From Deltaproteobacteria bacterium (GTDB taxonomy: Bacteria; Desulfobacterota_E; Deferrimicrobia; Deferrimicrobiales; Deferrimicrobiaceae): a stretch of 12,801 nt of DNA. This document shows positions 1-7,431 of this stretch, in pieces. The stretch is taken from positions 1-12,801 of the forward strand of contig JAMDBZ010000056.1 of NCBI GenBank assembly GCA_023488945.1. The letters are read 5' to 3'. Every line of letters starts with the position of its first letter. The stretch's first letter is position 1. Position numbers and translations under genes: made by a program. Under the pieces are notes generated by a model. It was given only the letters and a program-made list of their open reading frames with translations. It did not search any database and was not told where the DNA came from.

Positions 1-1
1 G

Positions 2-1183
2 CGCGGCGAGAGGCTCAAGGCGGTCGCCGTCGACGGCGACCTGCCGACCGGCGTCGTCGACCGGGCGCGGTTCGACAGGGCCCGTGCCGATGTGATGCGC
101 CTGTTCCGGGCCTCCCCCGTCATCTTTGGGGAGCTGGGGATCAGCGAGTACGGCACGCCGGCCCTCGTGGACCTGATGCGCCAGCGCCGGATGGCGCCCA
201 CGGAGAATTTCCGGAAAACGGTGTTCGAAGGGTCGGGGAACTACTCCGGCCCCGCGATCCGAAAAGGCTACGGGGGGAAGAAGGACGGCTGCTACGGCTG
301 CCCCATCCAGTGCAAGAGGAGCACGGAGAAGGGCGAGCACCTCCCCGAGTACGAGACCGTCTCCCACTTCGGGGCGCTCAACGGGATCGACGACCTGCGC
401 GCCATCGTCCGGTCGAACACGCTCTGCAACCAGCTCGGGATGGACACGATCTCGGCGGCGGCGACGATCGCCGCCTGGGGGGAAGCGCGCGGCCGGTTCC
501 CCCGCGCGGAGGAGGTCGAGGGGCTCCTGGTCGACATCGGGCTCCGGCGAGGCGAAGGCGACCTGCTGGCCCAGGGGTCGCGCAGGGCCGCCGAAGCGCT
601 GGGGAAGCCTGAGCTCTCGATGAGCGTCAAGGGACTCGAGCTGCCCGCCTACGACCCGCGGGGGGCGTACGGGATGGCGCTCGCCTACTGCACGAGCAAC
701 CGGGGGGGCTGCCACCTCCGGGCCTATCCGATCTCGCTCGAGATCCTCCGGAAGCCGGTGGCGATCGACCGGTTCTCGTTCGACGGGAAGGCCCGCATCA
801 TCAAGATCGCCGAGGACACCAACGCCGCAGTGGACTCCCTGGTGGCGTGCAAGTTCGCCTTCTTCGGAGCGACGCTGGAGGAATATGCCGAGCTCCTGTC
901 CGCGACAACGGGCCTGGAGTTCGGGCCGCAGGCGCTCAAGGAGATCGGCGAGCGGGTCTGCCTCACCGAGCGGTTCTACAACGCGGCCAACGGCTTCACG
1001 CGGAAGGACGACATCCTCCCGGAGCGGTTCTTCCGGGAGCCGGGTTCGAGCGGCGAGGGGATCGAGGTCCCCCCGATCGACCGGGCGCGGTTCGAGGAGG
1101 AGCTCGGGAAATATTACCGGATCCGGGGGCTGACGCGGGACGGGACCCTCGCCGACCCGGGGTTCCTCGCGAGGCAGCCGTGA
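2..1183 (+). CDS. Aldehyde:ferredoxin oxidoreductase (AOR family), C-terminal part, 5' end outside window
   Basis: The frame is open from base 2, so the gene starts upstream; 393 residues are visible, against about 600 or more for full-length AOR, so roughly the first 200 are missing. AOR enzymes oxidise aldehydes to carboxylic acids with a tungsten- or molybdenum-bispterin cofactor and reduce ferredoxin through a [4Fe-4S] cluster in the cytoplasm. The cluster-binding motif CYGCPIQC (C-x2-C-x3-C) is at visible residues 97-104, and the expected distant fourth cysteine is at about residue 283 (LVACKFAFF). Family signatures follow in order: SHFGALNGIDDL, NxLCNQLGMDTIS, and LELPAYDPRGAYG with SNRGGCHLRAY. 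The GTG/ATG at 92-97 is internal, since homology-like sequence continues before it. The stop overlaps the start of the next gene, so the two are probably cotranslated. The aldehyde substrate cannot be read from the sequence. Confidence 0.93.
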   Translation, partial: RGERLKAVAVDGDLPTGVVDRARFDRARADVMRLFRASPVIFGELGISEYGTPALVDLMRQRRMAPTENFRKTVFEGSGNYSGPAIRKGYGGKKDGCYGCPIQCKRSTEKGEHLPEYETVSHFGALNGIDDLRAIVRSNTLCNQLGMDTISAAATIAAWGEARGRFPRAEEVEGLLVDIGLRRGEGDLLAQGSRRAAEALGKPELSMSVKGLELPAYDPRGAYGMALAYCTSNRGGCHLRAYPISLEILRKPVAIDRFSFDGKARIIKIAEDTNAAVDSLVACKFAFFGATLEEYAELLSATTGLEFGPQALKEIGERVCLTERFYNAANGFTRKDDILPERFFREPGSSGEGIEVPPIDRARFEEELGKYYRIRGLTRDGTLADPGFLARQP

Positions 1184-2349
1184 GAGACCAGATCGCCAAG
1201 TACGCCGCGAAGTTGCGGGCCGACCGGTCGGCGGCGCCCGGCGAGATCGCGATCGTCGCGCACGACGACGTCCTCCTGTCGGAGGGAAATTGCGGGCTGG
1301 CCCGCCTGGGGGAGGCGGTCCTGTCGCGGCTCACCGCCTTGGGGCTCGTCGCCGCCCGGCCATCCTTGCCGTTCGCCGAGCTCCTCGTCCGCCGCGCCCC
1401 CGCCGGGGAGTCGCGGATCATCCCGCGCGACACCGAGACGCGCACCTTCCTGCACGACATCCCGTTCCTGCAAAAGGAGGAGGTCGAAAGCGACGCGGCG
1501 GAGAAGATCGCCGGGATGCTGGGAACCCGCAAAGGGGTCGTCGTCGAGGGGGTGGGGATCGTCGCGAGCGGGCCGCTGACCGTGGAGCATGCCTACATCA
1601 ACTACTCCTCCGTCTTCCACGCGACCTTCGTCAAGTACCTCCTCGACGTCCTGCATGACGGGTTCCTCCTCCCCGGCGAGGAGGAGGCGTTCGGGGCGTT
1701 CCGGAGGAACAGGCTCCGGCCGCCGATCGCCGACGGACTCTCATTCCGGGCCGGTCCCCTCGAAGACCCCGGGGAGATCCTCGCGGAAATCGCCGCCGTG
1801 GGACGGTACACCGTGGAACGGGGGCTGGTGGATTCTTTTTTCGGAAACATCTCGTGCCGTGCCGGCGGCTTCATCTACATCTCGCAGACGGCGGCCAGCC
1901 TCGACGAGCTGCCGGGCTGCATCGACCCCGTCCCGATGGACGACTCCTCCACCACGGGAATCACCGCATCGAGCGAGCTTCTCGCACACCGGCGGATCTA
2001 CGAGGCGTGCGGCGCCCGGACGATCCTGCACGGCCACCCCAAGTTCGCGGTGGCGATGAGCATGCTGTGCGACGAGACGGGTTGCACGATCGGCGACTGC
2101 TGGAAGGATTGCGACCGGGTCCGGTACCTGGGCGACACCCCGGTCGTCGCGGGCGAGATCGGCGCGGGAGGATTGGCGAAGCGGGTCCCTCCCGTCATCG
2201 GGGGGCCGGGGAAGGCGGCGGTGTACGGCCATGGAGTCTTCACGGTCGGCAGGACCGATTTCGGGGAAGCGTTCCGGGCCATGGTCGAAGTCGAGAACTG
2301 GTGCCGGGAGGAATATTTTCGGCGCCTGTCCTTGAAAGGATTTGCCTAA
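1180..2349 (+). CDS. Class II aldolase/adducin-family protein with an extra N-terminal domain
   Basis: The protein is 389 aa. The GTG start at 1180 overlaps the upstream AOR stop (GTGA), which indicates translational coupling; the frame is open further upstream, but that part lies inside the AOR gene. Residues about 195-380 form a class II aldolase domain with all the expected residues: catalytic-type Glu266 (ASSELLAH), zinc ligands His284 and His286 (LHGHP) and His351 (YGHG). Family members cleave or epimerise sugar phosphates such as fuculose-1-phosphate or ribulose-5-phosphate, or act as decarboxylases. Residues 1-180 are additional. Part of them (about 115-155, KGVVVEGVGIVASGPLTVEHAY) looks like a degenerate copy of the aldolase C-terminal half in which the His of GHG is Val. 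Pairing with AOR suggests one enzyme makes an aldehyde that the other oxidises. That is inference, and the substrate is unknown. Confidence 0.85.
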   Translation: MRDQIAKYAAKLRADRSAAPGEIAIVAHDDVLLSEGNCGLARLGEAVLSRLTALGLVAARPSLPFAELLVRRAPAGESRIIPRDTETRTFLHDIPFLQKEEVESDAAEKIAGMLGTRKGVVVEGVGIVASGPLTVEHAYINYSSVFHATFVKYLLDVLHDGFLLPGEEEAFGAFRRNRLRPPIADGLSFRAGPLEDPGEILAEIAAVGRYTVERGLVDSFFGNISCRAGGFIYISQTAASLDELPGCIDPVPMDDSSTTGITASSELLAHRRIYEACGARTILHGHPKFAVAMSMLCDETGCTIGDCWKDCDRVRYLGDTPVVAGEIGAGGLAKRVPPVIGGPGKAAVYGHGVFTVGRTDFGEAFRAMVEVENWCREEYFRRLSLKGFA

Positions 2350-2684
2350 TCATTGGGCATTGCGTCCCGAGGGCCAATCAGGATTGGATCGGGTGAAGGT
2401 GTGAGCAGGGTATTCCACAACAATTCCACAGTTTCTGTGAATAGACTCGGGCGGAGCGGAGCCGTGACCGCCTGCCGCATATCGAACGATATCAATATTA
2501 ACGAATCATAAAATCAGGAGATTTTGGGGGATTCCTCCCGGATCGAGAACCATTGGCGATTCGGGCGTTCCTCCGCGACCGATCTTCTTTCCACAGGCCC
2601 CGCCGGGGGAATTTTTCTCCCCTTCCGACAGCGCCGGAGAAGCCCCCGGAAACCCTTCCGGGACCGAAAATTCCGGCCCGCGCC
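2350..2684. other. Gene-free convergent intergenic region
   Basis: No credible coding sequence lies here, between the ends of two convergent genes. It contains an AT-rich patch (about 2480-2525) unlike its GC-rich surroundings. A short GC hairpin (CCCC 2598-2601 / GGGG 2605-2608) is followed by AATTTTTC, which could terminate + strand transcription weakly. A 7-bp stem with a 4-nt loop (2645-2651 / 2656-2662) lies about 23 bases after the RND gene stop on the - strand but lacks a U-tract. Neither is a convincing intrinsic terminator. Confidence 0.4.
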
Positions 2685-5600
2685 TCAATGCGGGCGGGCC
2701 CGGCGGAGCAACCGGCGGACGGTCTCCTGGGTCCGGTCCAGATAGACGTAGACGACCGGCGTCAGGTAAAGGGTGATCAACTGCGAGACGACCAGTCCGC
2801 CGACGACGGCGATCCCCATCGGGCGCCGCGACTGGCCCCCCGCCCCGTAGCCGTAGGCGATCGGGAGGGTGGCCATCATGGCGGACATCGTGGTCATCAT
2901 GATCGGGCGGAACCGGATGAGACACCCTTCGTGGATCGCCTCGGCCGGCCCCTTCCCTTCCCTCCGCTCGGCCTCCAGCGCGAAGTCGATCATCATGATG
3001 GCGTTCTTTTTCACGATACCGACCAGCATGATGACCCCCACGAAGGCGTAGAGGTTCAGGTCGAGCCGGAAGAGCAGGAGCGCCAGAAGGGCCCCCAGCC
3101 CCGCGGAAGGAAGCCCGGACAGGATGGTCAGCGGATGGACGAAGCTTTCGTAGAGAACCCCCAGCACGATGTAGATGACCAGGATCGCCATCAGCAGCAA
3201 GATCCCCAGCCCCCGCAGGGACTCCTGGAAGGCCTGGGCGGTCCCCTGGAAACTCGTGGTGACGGACGCCGGGAGCGTGGCGTGCACCACCTTGTCCACC
3301 GCGGACACGGCGTCGCCAAGCGCCACGCCCGGCTCGAGGTTGAACGAGACCGTCACTGAGGGAAGCTGGCCGAGGTGGTTCACCAGGAGCGGGCCGACCC
3401 CGGGCGAGAGGCCGGCGACGGCGGACAAGGGAACCAGCGACCCCGAGGAGGACCGGATGTAGAGCCGGGACAGGGCGGCAGGGTCGGCCTGGTACTGCGG
3501 CAGGAGCTCCAGAATGACCTTGTACGTGTTGTTGGGGGCGAAGATGGTGGAAATCTGGCGCGACCCGTAGGCGCTGAAGAGCGCGTCCTCGATCTGCTCG
3601 GCGGTGATTCCCATCGACCGCGCCTTGTCCCGGTCGATCGCCACGTTGACCTGCGGGTTCGCGATCTGCAGGTCGCTCGTCACGTCCTGCAGCCCGGGCA
3701 GGCCCCGCAGCTTCGCCTCGAGGACGGGGGCCATCCGGTATAGCTCGCCCGTGTCCGGGCTCTGCAGCGTGAGCTGGTACTGGCTCTTCGTGAGCTGCCC
3801 GCCGATGCGGATCGGGGGGAGATTCTGGAGGAACACGCGCATCCCCGGGATGCCGGCCAGCTTCGGCCGCAGTTCCTGGATAACCTGGTCCGCGCTCGCG
3901 CGGCGCTCCGACCGGGGCTTGAGGCGGATGAAGATGCGTCCCGTGTTCCCGGACACGTTCGGTCCGCTGGCCCCAACGCTCGACATCAGCGACTCCACGT
4001 TGGGATCGCTCCGGACCACGGCGACCACTTCCTGCTGGTGCCGCTTCATCGCGTCGAAGGAGATCCCTTGCGCCGCCTCGGTGAAGCCGAAGATCATCCC
4101 CATGTCCTCGTTCGGCAGGAACCCCTTGGGGATGAAGACGAACAGCCAGGCCGTGGCGGCGAGGAGGACCGCGGACACGAGAACGGTGGACCGGGGGTGC
4201 CGCAGGACCTTCCTGAGGCTCCAGTCGTAGCCGGCGAGCATCGCGTCGAAGACCCGCTCCGAGGCGGCGTAGAGGCGGCCGTGCCGCTCCTCCGCCCGCG
4301 GCCGGAGGAACCGGCTGCACAGCATCGGCGTCAGCGTCAGCGAGACGAACCCGGAGATGAGGATCGCGGCGATGATCGTCGCGGCGAACTCGTGGAGGAG
4401 CCGGCCGACGACCCCCCCCATGAAAAAGACGGGGATGAAGACGGCCGCGAGCGAAAGGGTCATCGAGAGGATCGTGAAGCCGATCTCGCGCGATCCTTCG
4501 AAAGAAGCCTGCCGCGGATCCTTCCCCTTTTCCATGTGCCGGACGATGTTCTCGAGCATGACGATGGCGTCGTCGACCACGAACCCGACCGAGAGCGTCA
4601 GGGCCATCAGAGACAGGTTGTCCAGGCTGTAGCCCAACAGGTACATGATCGCGAACGTCCCGACGATCGACATCGGCAGCGCGAGGCTGGGGATCACCGT
4701 CGCCGAGAGGTTGCGCAGGAACAGGAAGATCACCAGGACGACCAGGCAGATCGCGAGGAACAGCGTGAACTTGACGTCATGCACCGAGTCGCGGATCGAG
4801 GCGGACCGGTCGTAGAGGATGGTGAGTTCGATCGATGCGGGCATCTGGGCGCGGAAGGTGGGGAGGAGCTCCCGGATGGCGCTCACCACCTCCACGGTGT
4901 TGGTGCCCGGCTGCTTCTGGATGGCCAGGACGATCGCGCGGGTGGCGTTGTACCAGCTCGCCACCTTGTCGTTCTCGACGCCGTCCTGGACCCTTCCCAC
5001 GTCCTGGAGGCGCACGGGGGAGCCGTTCCGGTACGCCACCACGAGCGGCCGGTAAGCCGCGGCCTCCGTGAGCTGGCCGGCCGTCTCCAGCGTGAACGCC
5101 TGGTGGGGGCCGTACAGGATCCCCGTGGGCAGGTTCACGTTCCCCCGCACGACCGCCTGCTCCACCTCGTCGATGCCGATCCCGCGCGAGGCGAGGGCGT
5201 CGGGGTCGAGCTGGAGGCGGACGGCGTACTTCTGCGACCCGAACACGAGGACCTGGGCGACCCCGCTCACCGTCGAAACGCGCTGGGCGATGAACGTCTC
5301 CGCGTACTCGTCCACGGTGGAAAGCGGCAGCGTCGGGGAGGACAGCGCCATATAGATGATGGGCTGGTCCGCGGGGTTGACCTTCTGGTATGACGGAGGG
5401 GAAGGCATGTCGCGCGGGAGCAGCGACGCCGCCTTGGTGATCGCCGCCTGGACGTCCTGCGCCGCAGCATCGATGTTCCGGTCCAGGGTGAAGGTGAGCG
5501 TGATCTGGGTCAGCCCGAGGCCGCTGCTGGACGTCATGGAGTCCAGCCCGGCGATCGTGGTGAACTGCCGCTCCAGCGGAGTCGCCACGGAGGAAGCCAT

Positions 5601-5774
5601 CGTCTCCGGGCTCGCGCCCGGGAGGCTCGCCGTGACGAGGATCGTCGGGAAGTCGACGTTGGGGAGGTCGCTCACCGGGAGGCGCCGGTAACCCATCGTC
5701 CCGAACAGCAGGACGGCGAGCATCACCAGCGTCGTCATGATGGGACGGCGGATGAAGAGTTCCGGGATGCTCAT
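2685..5774 (-). CDS. RND-family multidrug efflux pump, MdtB/MdtC-like (HAE1 type)
   Basis: The product is 1029 aa, the normal length for an inner-membrane RND transporter. It exports drugs and other amphiphiles from periplasm or membrane across the outer membrane by proton antiport, as a trimer docked to an adaptor and a TolC-like channel. The N-terminus (MSIPELFIRRPIMTTL, first membrane helix) and the repeated two-half layout fit MdtB/MdtC best. TM4 has the proton-relay pair Asp401-Asp402 (GFVVDDAIVMLENI), and TM10 carries the partner lysine (GIVKKNAIMMIDFAL, about 922-923). The large periplasmic loops lie at about 40-335 and 550-850. The ATG is preceded at 8 nt by AGAGGGG, which decides the start. 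The adaptor gene lies upstream on the same strand, separated by repeat element A. Only one pump gene is present, unlike the mdtB-mdtC pair, so a homotrimer is likely. No outer-membrane channel gene is in the window. Confidence 0.94.
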   Translation of the reverse strand: MSIPELFIRRPIMTTLVMLAVLLFGTMGYRRLPVSDLPNVDFPTILVTASLPGASPETMASSVATPLERQFTTIAGLDSMTSSSGLGLTQITLTFTLDRNIDAAAQDVQAAITKAASLLPRDMPSPPSYQKVNPADQPIIYMALSSPTLPLSTVDEYAETFIAQRVSTVSGVAQVLVFGSQKYAVRLQLDPDALASRGIGIDEVEQAVVRGNVNLPTGILYGPHQAFTLETAGQLTEAAAYRPLVVAYRNGSPVRLQDVGRVQDGVENDKVASWYNATRAIVLAIQKQPGTNTVEVVSAIRELLPTFRAQMPASIELTILYDRSASIRDSVHDVKFTLFLAICLVVLVIFLFLRNLSATVIPSLALPMSIVGTFAIMYLLGYSLDNLSLMALTLSVGFVVDDAIVMLENIVRHMEKGKDPRQASFEGSREIGFTILSMTLSLAAVFIPVFFMGGVVGRLLHEFAATIIAAILISGFVSLTLTPMLCSRFLRPRAEERHGRLYAASERVFDAMLAGYDWSLRKVLRHPRSTVLVSAVLLAATAWLFVFIPKGFLPNEDMGMIFGFTEAAQGISFDAMKRHQQEVVAVVRSDPNVESLMSSVGASGPNVSGNTGRIFIRLKPRSERRASADQVIQELRPKLAGIPGMRVFLQNLPPIRIGGQLTKSQYQLTLQSPDTGELYRMAPVLEAKLRGLPGLQDVTSDLQIANPQVNVAIDRDKARSMGITAEQIEDALFSAYGSRQISTIFAPNNTYKVILELLPQYQADPAALSRLYIRSSSGSLVPLSAVAGLSPGVGPLLVNHLGQLPSVTVSFNLEPGVALGDAVSAVDKVVHATLPASVTTSFQGTAQAFQESLRGLGILLLMAILVIYIVLGVLYESFVHPLTILSGLPSAGLGALLALLLFRLDLNLYAFVGVIMLVGIVKKNAIMMIDFALEAERREGKGPAEAIHEGCLIRFRPIMMTTMSAMMATLPIAYGYGAGGQSRRPMGIAVVGGLVVSQLITLYLTPVVYVYLDRTQETVRRLLRRARPH

Positions 5775-5782
5775 CGGTCAAG

Positions 5783-5789
5783 CCCCTCT
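5783..5789 (-). promoter_or_regulatory. Ribosome binding site of the RND pump gene
   Basis: AGAGGGG on the - strand lies 8 nt before the ATG at 5774. Its upstream edge touches the left end of repeat element A (TA at 5789-5790), so the site survived the insertion or was partly formed by the junction. Confidence 0.6.
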
Positions 5790-5847
5790 AATCCGCATTT
5801 CTCACCAGGGTTCGTCGCGAGGCGGTGGAGACGGGCGTGGATACAAG

Positions 5848-5872
5848 GCGCCTGCCTGCAGCAGGCAGGCGC
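5848..5872. repeat. Perfect 11-bp hairpin inside repeat copy A
   Basis: GCGCCTGCCTG at 5848-5858 pairs perfectly with CAGGCAGGCGC at 5862-5872 around a 3-nt loop. About 20 bases of this are absent from copy B, so it is a copy-specific expansion. It has no T-tract on either side, so it is not a standard terminator, but it would be transcribed within the adaptor-pump message. Confidence 0.8.
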
Positions 5873-5880
5873 GACCTAAG

Positions 5881-6058
5881 TGCTGCATTTCATAATTACG
5901 GCTGCATTCGAGCGCCGCTGCATCCGCGCCGGCTGCGTTGTGCTCCCTCGCCGTACTCAATGGTACGCCTCGGTCGCGCGCCTTGCCGGACGCGGCGCAT
6001 CGACGCTCTCGGTGCGGTCTCGAAATGAAATACGTCGCCGTAATTATGAAGTGCAGCA
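5881..6058. mobile_element. Nested 178-bp MITE-like element with near-perfect terminal inverted repeats
   Basis: The left end TGCTGCATTTCATAATTACG (from 5881) matches the reverse complement of the right end (to 6058) over 22 bases with one mismatch (TGCTGCA-Y-TTCATAA...). Directly outside both ends is the pentamer CTAAG (5876-5880 and 6059-6063), a candidate 5-bp target duplication. If the element and one CTAAG are removed, the flanks join into sequence that aligns with copy B at about 12575-12600 (GCGCGA-CTT-GGGC), which shows the pre-insertion state. The interior is itself an imperfect palindrome (for example GTAC 5959-5962 / 5969-5972) and encodes no credible protein, so transposition would need an enzyme supplied elsewhere. 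The ends differ from those of the host repeat, so this is a different family. Confidence 0.8.
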
Positions 6059-6070
6059 CTAAGGGCCCGG

Positions 6071-6092
6071 CGGCGTAGTCGACACTACGCCG
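6071..6092. repeat. 9-bp hairpin in the right arm of repeat copy A
   Basis: CGGCGTAGT (6071-6079) pairs perfectly with ACTACGCCG (6084-6092) around the tetraloop CGAC. The matching site in copy B (around 12595-12615) has lost several pairs, so copy A is better preserved here. Confidence 0.75.
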
Positions 6093-6168
6093 AGGAGCCC
6101 GACCGAGCGCAACGCAGTAGATATGCCCGTATCCGCCGCCGCAGCAGAAGCCTGGGGAGAAATGCGGG

Positions 6169-7296
6169 TTAACCGCCCGGGCCCTGCTTCGCCTCCACCT
6201 TGGCGCCCGGGACGAGCCGGAGCTGCCCGTCGGTCACCACCGTTTCGCCGGCCTGGAGCCCCTTCTCGATCACCGTTCCGCCATCGAGGGTCTGGCCGGC
6301 GGCCACGGGCCGCGACTCCACCGTGAGGTCGGGCTTGACGACGAAGAGATACTGTCCCGCCTGGCCCGTCTGGACCGCCTGGGACGGCACGACGACGGCG
6401 TCAGGCTGCGTCGTGAGCGTGAGGACGACGTTGACGAACTGGCCCGGCCACAGCCTCCGGTCGCCGTTGGGGAAGGTCCCCTTCAACGGGATGGTTCCCG
6501 TCGCCGTGTCGACGGCGTTGCCGATGAAGGTCAGGGAGCCCCGGGCCGGGGCCTTCTGCACGTCCTGCGGAAAGGCTTCCACCCTCAGCGTGCCGGCGGC
6601 CTGGTATTTCCGGATGACGGAAAGATGCTGCTCCGGGACGGAGAAGGAGACGCGGATGGGCACGATCCGGTTGATGGTCACGAGGACCGTCTCGTTCCCC
6701 TTGACGACGTTCCCCTGCTGGACGAGGAGGCTCCCGGTCCTCCCGTCGATGGGCGAGTGGATGAAGCAGTAGGCGAGCTGCAGGCGGGCGTTTTCGATGG
6801 CTGCCTCGTCGGCCTTGACGACCGCCCCCAGCGCAGCGGCGTTGGAGGCGACCTGATCGTACTGCTGCTTCGGGACGAGGTCCTTTTCGATCAGGAAGGA
6901 GTACCGCCTGACCTCCTTCTCCGCGTTCTCCTTCAGGGCGGAGTCTTTCGCGAGGGCCGCCTCCGCCGACCGGAGGGCCGCCTCGTACGGCCTGGGGTCG
7001 ATCTCGAACAGGAGGTCCCCCTTCCGCACGTCCTGCCCCTCGACGAAGCCGACCTTCACGAGCTGGCCGCCGACCAGCGTCTTGACGGACACCGTCGAGT
7101 AGGCCTCGACCGTCCCGATCGCGCGGACCTGGATCGGCACGCTCTTCTTTTCCGCGACGGCCATCGCGACGGGAACGGCCGGCGGCGCTTCGCGAGGGGT
7201 GCCCTTGCTCCCGCCGGAGGAGCACCCGGCGACGAGAAGCGCCGACATCAGGCACGCGGCCGATGCGATCGGCAATTTCCGGGTCACGCCGGACAT
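6169..7296 (-). CDS. RND efflux periplasmic adaptor (membrane fusion lipoprotein, AcrA/MdtA-like)
   Basis: The product is 375 aa from the chosen ATG at 7296. The adaptor bridges the inner-membrane pump and the outer-membrane channel. The start gives a clean lipoprotein signal: basic MSGVTRK, a hydrophobic core, and the lipobox LVAGC with the lipidated Cys at 25. A GTG at 7347 would add 17 residues but spoil the signal and has no spacing for its GA-rich leader. The domain order is typical: barrel-sandwich/lipoyl halves (GQLVKVGFVEGQDVRKGDLLFEID and SPIDGRTGSL), an alpha-helical hairpin between them (about residues 95-150, rich in A/E/K), then a beta-barrel and a membrane-proximal domain (TGTIPLKGTFPN, LWPGQFVNV). 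The TAA stop comes from the inverted-repeat end of element A, so the last native codons are close to an insertion junction. It is upstream of and same-strand with the pump gene, hence its partner. Confidence 0.93.
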   Translation of the reverse strand: MSGVTRKLPIASAACLMSALLVAGCSSGGSKGTPREAPPAVPVAMAVAEKKSVPIQVRAIGTVEAYSTVSVKTLVGGQLVKVGFVEGQDVRKGDLLFEIDPRPYEAALRSAEAALAKDSALKENAEKEVRRYSFLIEKDLVPKQQYDQVASNAAALGAVVKADEAAIENARLQLAYCFIHSPIDGRTGSLLVQQGNVVKGNETVLVTINRIVPIRVSFSVPEQHLSVIRKYQAAGTLRVEAFPQDVQKAPARGSLTFIGNAVDTATGTIPLKGTFPNGDRRLWPGQFVNVVLTLTTQPDAVVVPSQAVQTGQAGQYLFVVKPDLTVESRPVAAGQTLDGGTVIEKGLQAGETVVTDGQLRLVPGAKVEAKQGPGG

Positions 7297-7362
7297 TCCC
7301 CTTTCCGATTTGGAATGTCGCAAGTCCCTCGGTGCGACGGATGACACTCCCCCTCGCCATTG

Positions 7363-7391
7363 ATCATAAGGAAAACCGCGGCCCGGTGGAA
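7363..7391 (-). promoter_or_regulatory. Possible promoter of the adaptor-pump genes
   Basis: On the - strand TATGAT (7363-7368) matches a sigma-70 -10 box at 5 of 6 bases. At 17 bp lies TTCCAC (7386-7391), a poor -35. It is about 65 bases upstream of the adaptor start, in the gap after the HtrA gene. The evidence is weak; read-through from HtrA is equally possible. Confidence 0.25.
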
Positions 7392-7431
7392 CGATTTCGA
7401 CGGCGCCCGGCGGACCCTTTGCATCGCCCGG

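Larger units (their letters stand above)
5789..6171. mobile_element. MITE-like repeat, copy A, containing a nested second element
   Basis: The outer arms of this segment (5789-5858 and about 6069-6171) match copy B at 12513-12693: only two differences over the first 58 bases of the left arm, and about a dozen over the right 100 bases. The ends are imperfect inverted repeats of each other: the left reads TAATCCGCATTTCTCACCAGG, the right in reverse TAACCCGCATTTCTCCCCAGG, and similarity continues for about 55 bases. TA dinucleotides sit at both outer ends (5789-5790, 6170-6171), as expected for TA-targeting elements. There is no convincing ORF, so the element would be non-autonomous. Copy A holds a 178-bp second element (5881-6058) and a 20-bp palindromic expansion that copy B lacks. 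It lies between the adaptor and pump genes and supplies the adaptor's TAA stop. Confidence 0.8.

Noticed and set aside
92..97. GTG-ATG as the start of the AOR gene
   Set aside because: The frame is open and plausible up to base 2 and the product would lack about a third of the enzyme; this is an internal codon of a gene cut by the window edge.
2506..4320. Long - strand open frame of about 600 codons
   Set aside because: It is an out-of-frame shadow of the RND pump gene, rich in Arg/Pro/Gly, and has no family-like motif.
4038..5393. Long + strand open frame of about 450 codons, very rich in Glu/Asp/Arg/His
   Set aside because: It is antisense to the RND gene; the composition is that of complementary reading of a GC-rich gene, not of a real protein.
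5881..6058. Small RNA gene or terminator instead of a mobile element
   Set aside because: The flanking CTAAG direct repeats and the empty-site alignment with copy B explain the structure better as an insertion, although it would be transcribed within the operon.
7345..7347. GTG start for the adaptor gene, 17 codons upstream
   Set aside because: It places hydrophilic residues before the lipoprotein signal; the ATG at 7296 gives a normal signal and lipobox.
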